Assembly (NCBI GenBank): GCA_944326565.1
Contig: CALVEL010000004.1
Location: 124,001-188,000, forward strand
DNA from: Candidatus Gastranaerophilales bacterium
GTDB taxonomy: Bacteria > Cyanobacteriota > Vampirovibrionia > Gastranaerophilales > Gastranaerophilaceae
DNA length: 64,000 nt
Direction of reading: 5' to 3'
The notes below the pieces were generated by a model that was given only the letters and a program-made list of their open reading frames with translations, was not told the origin of the DNA and ran no database searches. The number at the start of each line of letters is the position of its first letter. Positions within the stretch are counted from its first letter, which is position 1. Below are positions 62,347 to 64,000 of the stretch, one piece after another. Position numbers and translations under genes: made by a program.

Positions 62347-62742
62347 TTAGTGATTATATTTAGAAAATTCTTTAGAATTGGCTCTCCATTCTTCTTCAGG
62401 GATGCTAAAAGCGTTATTCCAAAATTTTTCTATAGCATAAGTCTCTCGTTCATCTTTATGAAGAATATGCACTACTACATCTCCATAGTCAAGTAAATTC
62501 CATCGATTTTTTATATCATTTTCAAATCTTAATGGTGGTCTGTTAAGTTCTTTTTTTGTTCTGTCTTTTACAGTCTCCATTAAAGCTTTTACATGAGGCG
62601 TTGAATCACCTGTAACAATTACAAAATAATCAGCTAGAGATGATACATGGCTTATGTTGAGTATAGAAATGTTTTTACCTAATTTGTCATCAAGCATACC
62701 AGCTATTATACAGGCAAACTTGTGTGAATCTATTTGTTCCAT
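62347..62742 (-). CDS. rsfS: Ribosomal silencing factor
   Basis: A 131-aa RsfS/DUF143 protein that binds uL14 and blocks subunit joining in starved cells. DISHVSSLADYFVIVTG-type core is present as ISHVSSLADYFVIVTGDS, and WNLLDYGDVVVHILHKDERE is the second motif. AGGAA precedes the ATG. Usually next to nadD, but here after rpiB. A GC-rich hairpin (62315-62340) lies just past the stop. Confidence 0.95.
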   Translation of the reverse strand: MEQIDSHKFACIIAGMLDDKLGKNISILNISHVSSLADYFVIVTGDSTPHVKALMETVKDRTKKELNRPPLRFENDIKNRWNLLDYGDVVVHILHKDERETYAIEKFWNNAFSIPEEEWRANSKEFSKYNH

Positions 62743-62750
62743 TATATTTC

Positions 62751-63185
62751 CTATTCTATTAAGTCTACTCTTCTTTTGTGTCTTCCGCCTTCAAAGCCTG
62801 TTTTAAGCCAAATATCTACAATATCTAATGCAAGATGTTCTCCGATTACACGCTCTCCTATACATAGAATATTTGCATTGTTATGAGCTCTTGATACTCT
62901 TGCTGAATATGTATCCCCGCATAATGCAGCTCTTATACCTCTTACTTTGTTTGCAGCAATAGACATTCCTATGCCGGTTCCACAAACTAAAATTCCGCGG
63001 TTTGATTTGCCAGAAATTACTCTTTCACATACAGCACGTGCAATTTCAGGGTAATCACAAGCTTCTTTAGTATGTGTCCCTAAATCTACATAGGGTATAT
63101 TTCTGGCTTTTAAATATTCAATAATTTTTTCTTTATATTCAAATCCGCCGTGGTCTGAACCTATTGCAACTTTTAGATCTTCCAT
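62751..63185 (-). CDS. rpiB: Ribose-5-phosphate isomerase B
   Basis: A 144-aa pentose-phosphate isomerase. VAIGSDHGGFEYKEKI, VDLGTH and RGILVCGTGIGMSIAANKV are diagnostic, including the active-site Cys in CGTG. ATG 63185 follows AGAGGT by seven bases; the frame extends 11 codons further but without support. First gene of the operon; its promoter carries a strong operator-like repeat. Confidence 0.95.
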   Translation of the reverse strand: MEDLKVAIGSDHGGFEYKEKIIEYLKARNIPYVDLGTHTKEACDYPEIARAVCERVISGKSNRGILVCGTGIGMSIAANKVRGIRAALCGDTYSARVSRAHNNANILCIGERVIGEHLALDIVDIWLKTGFEGGRHKRRVDLIE

Positions 63186-63208
63186 ATAAACACCTCTTTT
63201 CACTAAAA

Positions 63209-63245
63209 ATAAGAACACTTGTTCTTATCAAACTTATGTTCTTAT
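63209..63245. promoter_or_regulatory. Operator-like inverted repeat at rpiB promoter
   Basis: ATAAGAACA (63209-63217), two bases, TGTTCTTAT (63220-63228): a perfect palindrome. A third half-site TGTTCTTAT is at 63237-63245, overlapping the predicted transcription start and the -10. This is the arrangement of a repressor site. The regulator is unknown. Confidence 0.65.
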
Positions 63246-63272
63246 TATAAAGGTTTTTTATATATCTTGCAA
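63244..63272 (-). promoter_or_regulatory. Sigma-70 promoter of rpiB operon
   Basis: On the minus strand TTGCAA (63272-63267), 17 bp, TATAAT (63249-63244). Predicted start ~63237, leader ~52 nt. Confidence 0.78.
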
Positions 63273-63333
63273 ATCTTTGAATAATTAATGTTACAAATAT
63301 TTTACGCATTCAATAAGATTTACTTATTATTTT

Positions 63334-63999
63334 TTAGGCCATATAATTTTGATCATTTATTGCTGTTGTATCGCCTGTGTTTTTATTTGTTTCTTCAAAT
63401 ATTTTCAAGGCATCATTTGCATTTGTTTGAGCTTCTTCTGGAGTTTTACCGACAAAAGTTTCTTCTGTTCCATCCGGTAATTTTACTGTTTTGCTGAAAG
63501 TACCATCTGATGTTACAGTAATGTCATTTTCTTTACAGTATTCTTTTTGTTCATTAATTTTTGTTTCTTCAGCTTTTTTGGTCTCTCTGACTTCTTCTAC
63601 AGTATTAGCAGTAATTTTCTGAGCATTTCCAAAAACATCTTTTATAGTTGTAGTATATGTGCCATCATCATTTTTTTCTATACCTTCTTGATGAAGTTTT
63701 GATAATTCTTTTAATTCTTGATTTTCTGTAATTGCTTTTTGAAGTAATGCTTTGGATTTTTCTTGTTGTTGTTTTAACTCATTAATCTGAGCTTGTTGAT
63801 CTTCAGAAAGATTTGTTGTTTCAGGTTGTTCATTAGCATTTCCTGTTTCATCTTTCTTTTCTGCTTTTGCACCTTTTATTGCAGCTGCAATTTCTAATCC
63901 TGCATTTGCTGCATTAACAACTGTTGCTCCTATACCTGTTACCAAATCAAGAGACGAAGGCCCATTGTCACAATATCTGTAGTTGTTGAGATATTGATC
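63334..63999 (-). CDS. Coiled-coil protein of unknown function (5' end outside window)
   Basis: The frame is open to the right edge, so the start is off the window; the TTG at 63945 is not convincing because upstream codons (YRYCDNGPSSLDLVTG) continue the protein. It has an Ala/Gly-rich segment (GIGATVVNAANAGLEIAAAI), a Gln-rich coiled coil (DQQAQINELKQQQEKSKALL), then two short beta repeats with Asp-Gly-Thr (EKNDDGTYTTTIKDVFG and TSDGTFSKTVKLPDG). The tail is acidic and Asn-rich. Not recognised. Confidence 0.6.
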   Translation of the reverse strand, partial: DQYLNNYRYCDNGPSSLDLVTGIGATVVNAANAGLEIAAAIKGAKAEKKDETGNANEQPETTNLSEDQQAQINELKQQQEKSKALLQKAITENQELKELSKLHQEGIEKNDDGTYTTTIKDVFGNAQKITANTVEEVRETKKAEETKINEQKEYCKENDITVTSDGTFSKTVKLPDGTEETFVGKTPEEAQTNANDALKIFEETNKNTGDTTAINDQNYMA

Positions 64000-64000
64000 G

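Noticed and set aside
63209-63228. Firm label as LexA/SOS box
   Set aside because: GAAC-N4-GTTC fits the Bacillus consensus, but rpiB/rsfS are not SOS genes and no lexA is visible for comparison.
1-64000. CRISPR arrays, tRNA/rRNA genes, insertion sequences, prophage
   Set aside because: No spaced repeats, cloverleaf T-loop signatures, transposase or phage structural genes were found on either strand by eye.

Overview
The window is AT-rich, gene-dense bacterial chromosome. I infer an uncultured gut member of the non-photosynthetic cyanobacterial sister lineage (Gastranaerophilales / 'Melainabacteria', Vampirovibrionia). The grounds are very low GC, a Tic20-like membrane protein, an SLH-domain envelope protein, a Ski2/DSHCT-type helicase, a NAGPA-type glycosidase, prepilins starting FTMAEVLITL, and many lineage-type proteins of unknown function. 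This rests on recognition, not on a search. I see no tRNA, rRNA, CRISPR array, insertion sequence or prophage. Both edge genes are cut by the window.

Layout. 1-8.9 kb: a surface-polysaccharide operon of glycosyltransferases, a pyruvyl-transferase/ThDP-enzyme fusion, a short-chain dehydrogenase and an ABC exporter. Several of its proteins carry the same basic C-terminal tag. 8.9-12.2 kb: a two-gene operon of a PHP phosphoesterase and a protein with kinase-fold catalytic spacing. 12.4-22.1 kb: housekeeping (purD-like, dnaJ-like, queE, nadD-yqeK, a large acidic Tudor-tailed protein, def-fmt-aroH). 22.1-28.6 kb: an accessory island with two paralogous cassette proteins (constant ends, variable middle) flanking a 705-aa unknown, plus a 55-aa protein. 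28.7-36.2 kb: CpaE, a CpaF-like protein without a Walker A, an unknown, uvrB, a membrane protein and a soluble histidine kinase. 36.2-42.1 kb: a long minus-strand operon (ClpX-zinc-finger protein, HEAT-like protein, ruvX, DUF1292, Clp_N-repeat protein, tilS, hpt, histidine kinase). 42.2-49.7 kb: TPR lipoprotein, lgt, MFS pump, a candidate sRNA, pyk, SLH protein, a CxxC-rich exported protein and a uridine-kinase-like protein. 49.8-54.4 kb: small and unknown proteins plus an isocitrate-dehydrogenase-family enzyme. 54.5-64 kb: serS, helicase, Xre regulator, prepilin, phosphodiester glycosidase, and the rpiB-rsfS-TPR-Tic20-like operon.

Regulation is unusually legible. Many genes have near-consensus sigma-70 promoters with exactly 17-bp spacers. 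Three of these place the predicted transcription start on the A of the ATG (leaderless mRNAs). The two cassette genes and a 57-aa protein instead have sigma-28 (FliA/SigD)-like elements, TAAA-N16/17-CCG(A)TAA. The most promising undescribed system is this candidate sigma-28-type regulon controlling recombining cassette proteins. Next come the shared tag of the polysaccharide operon, the PHP/kinase-like pair, and the orphan Clp recognition domains in one operon.
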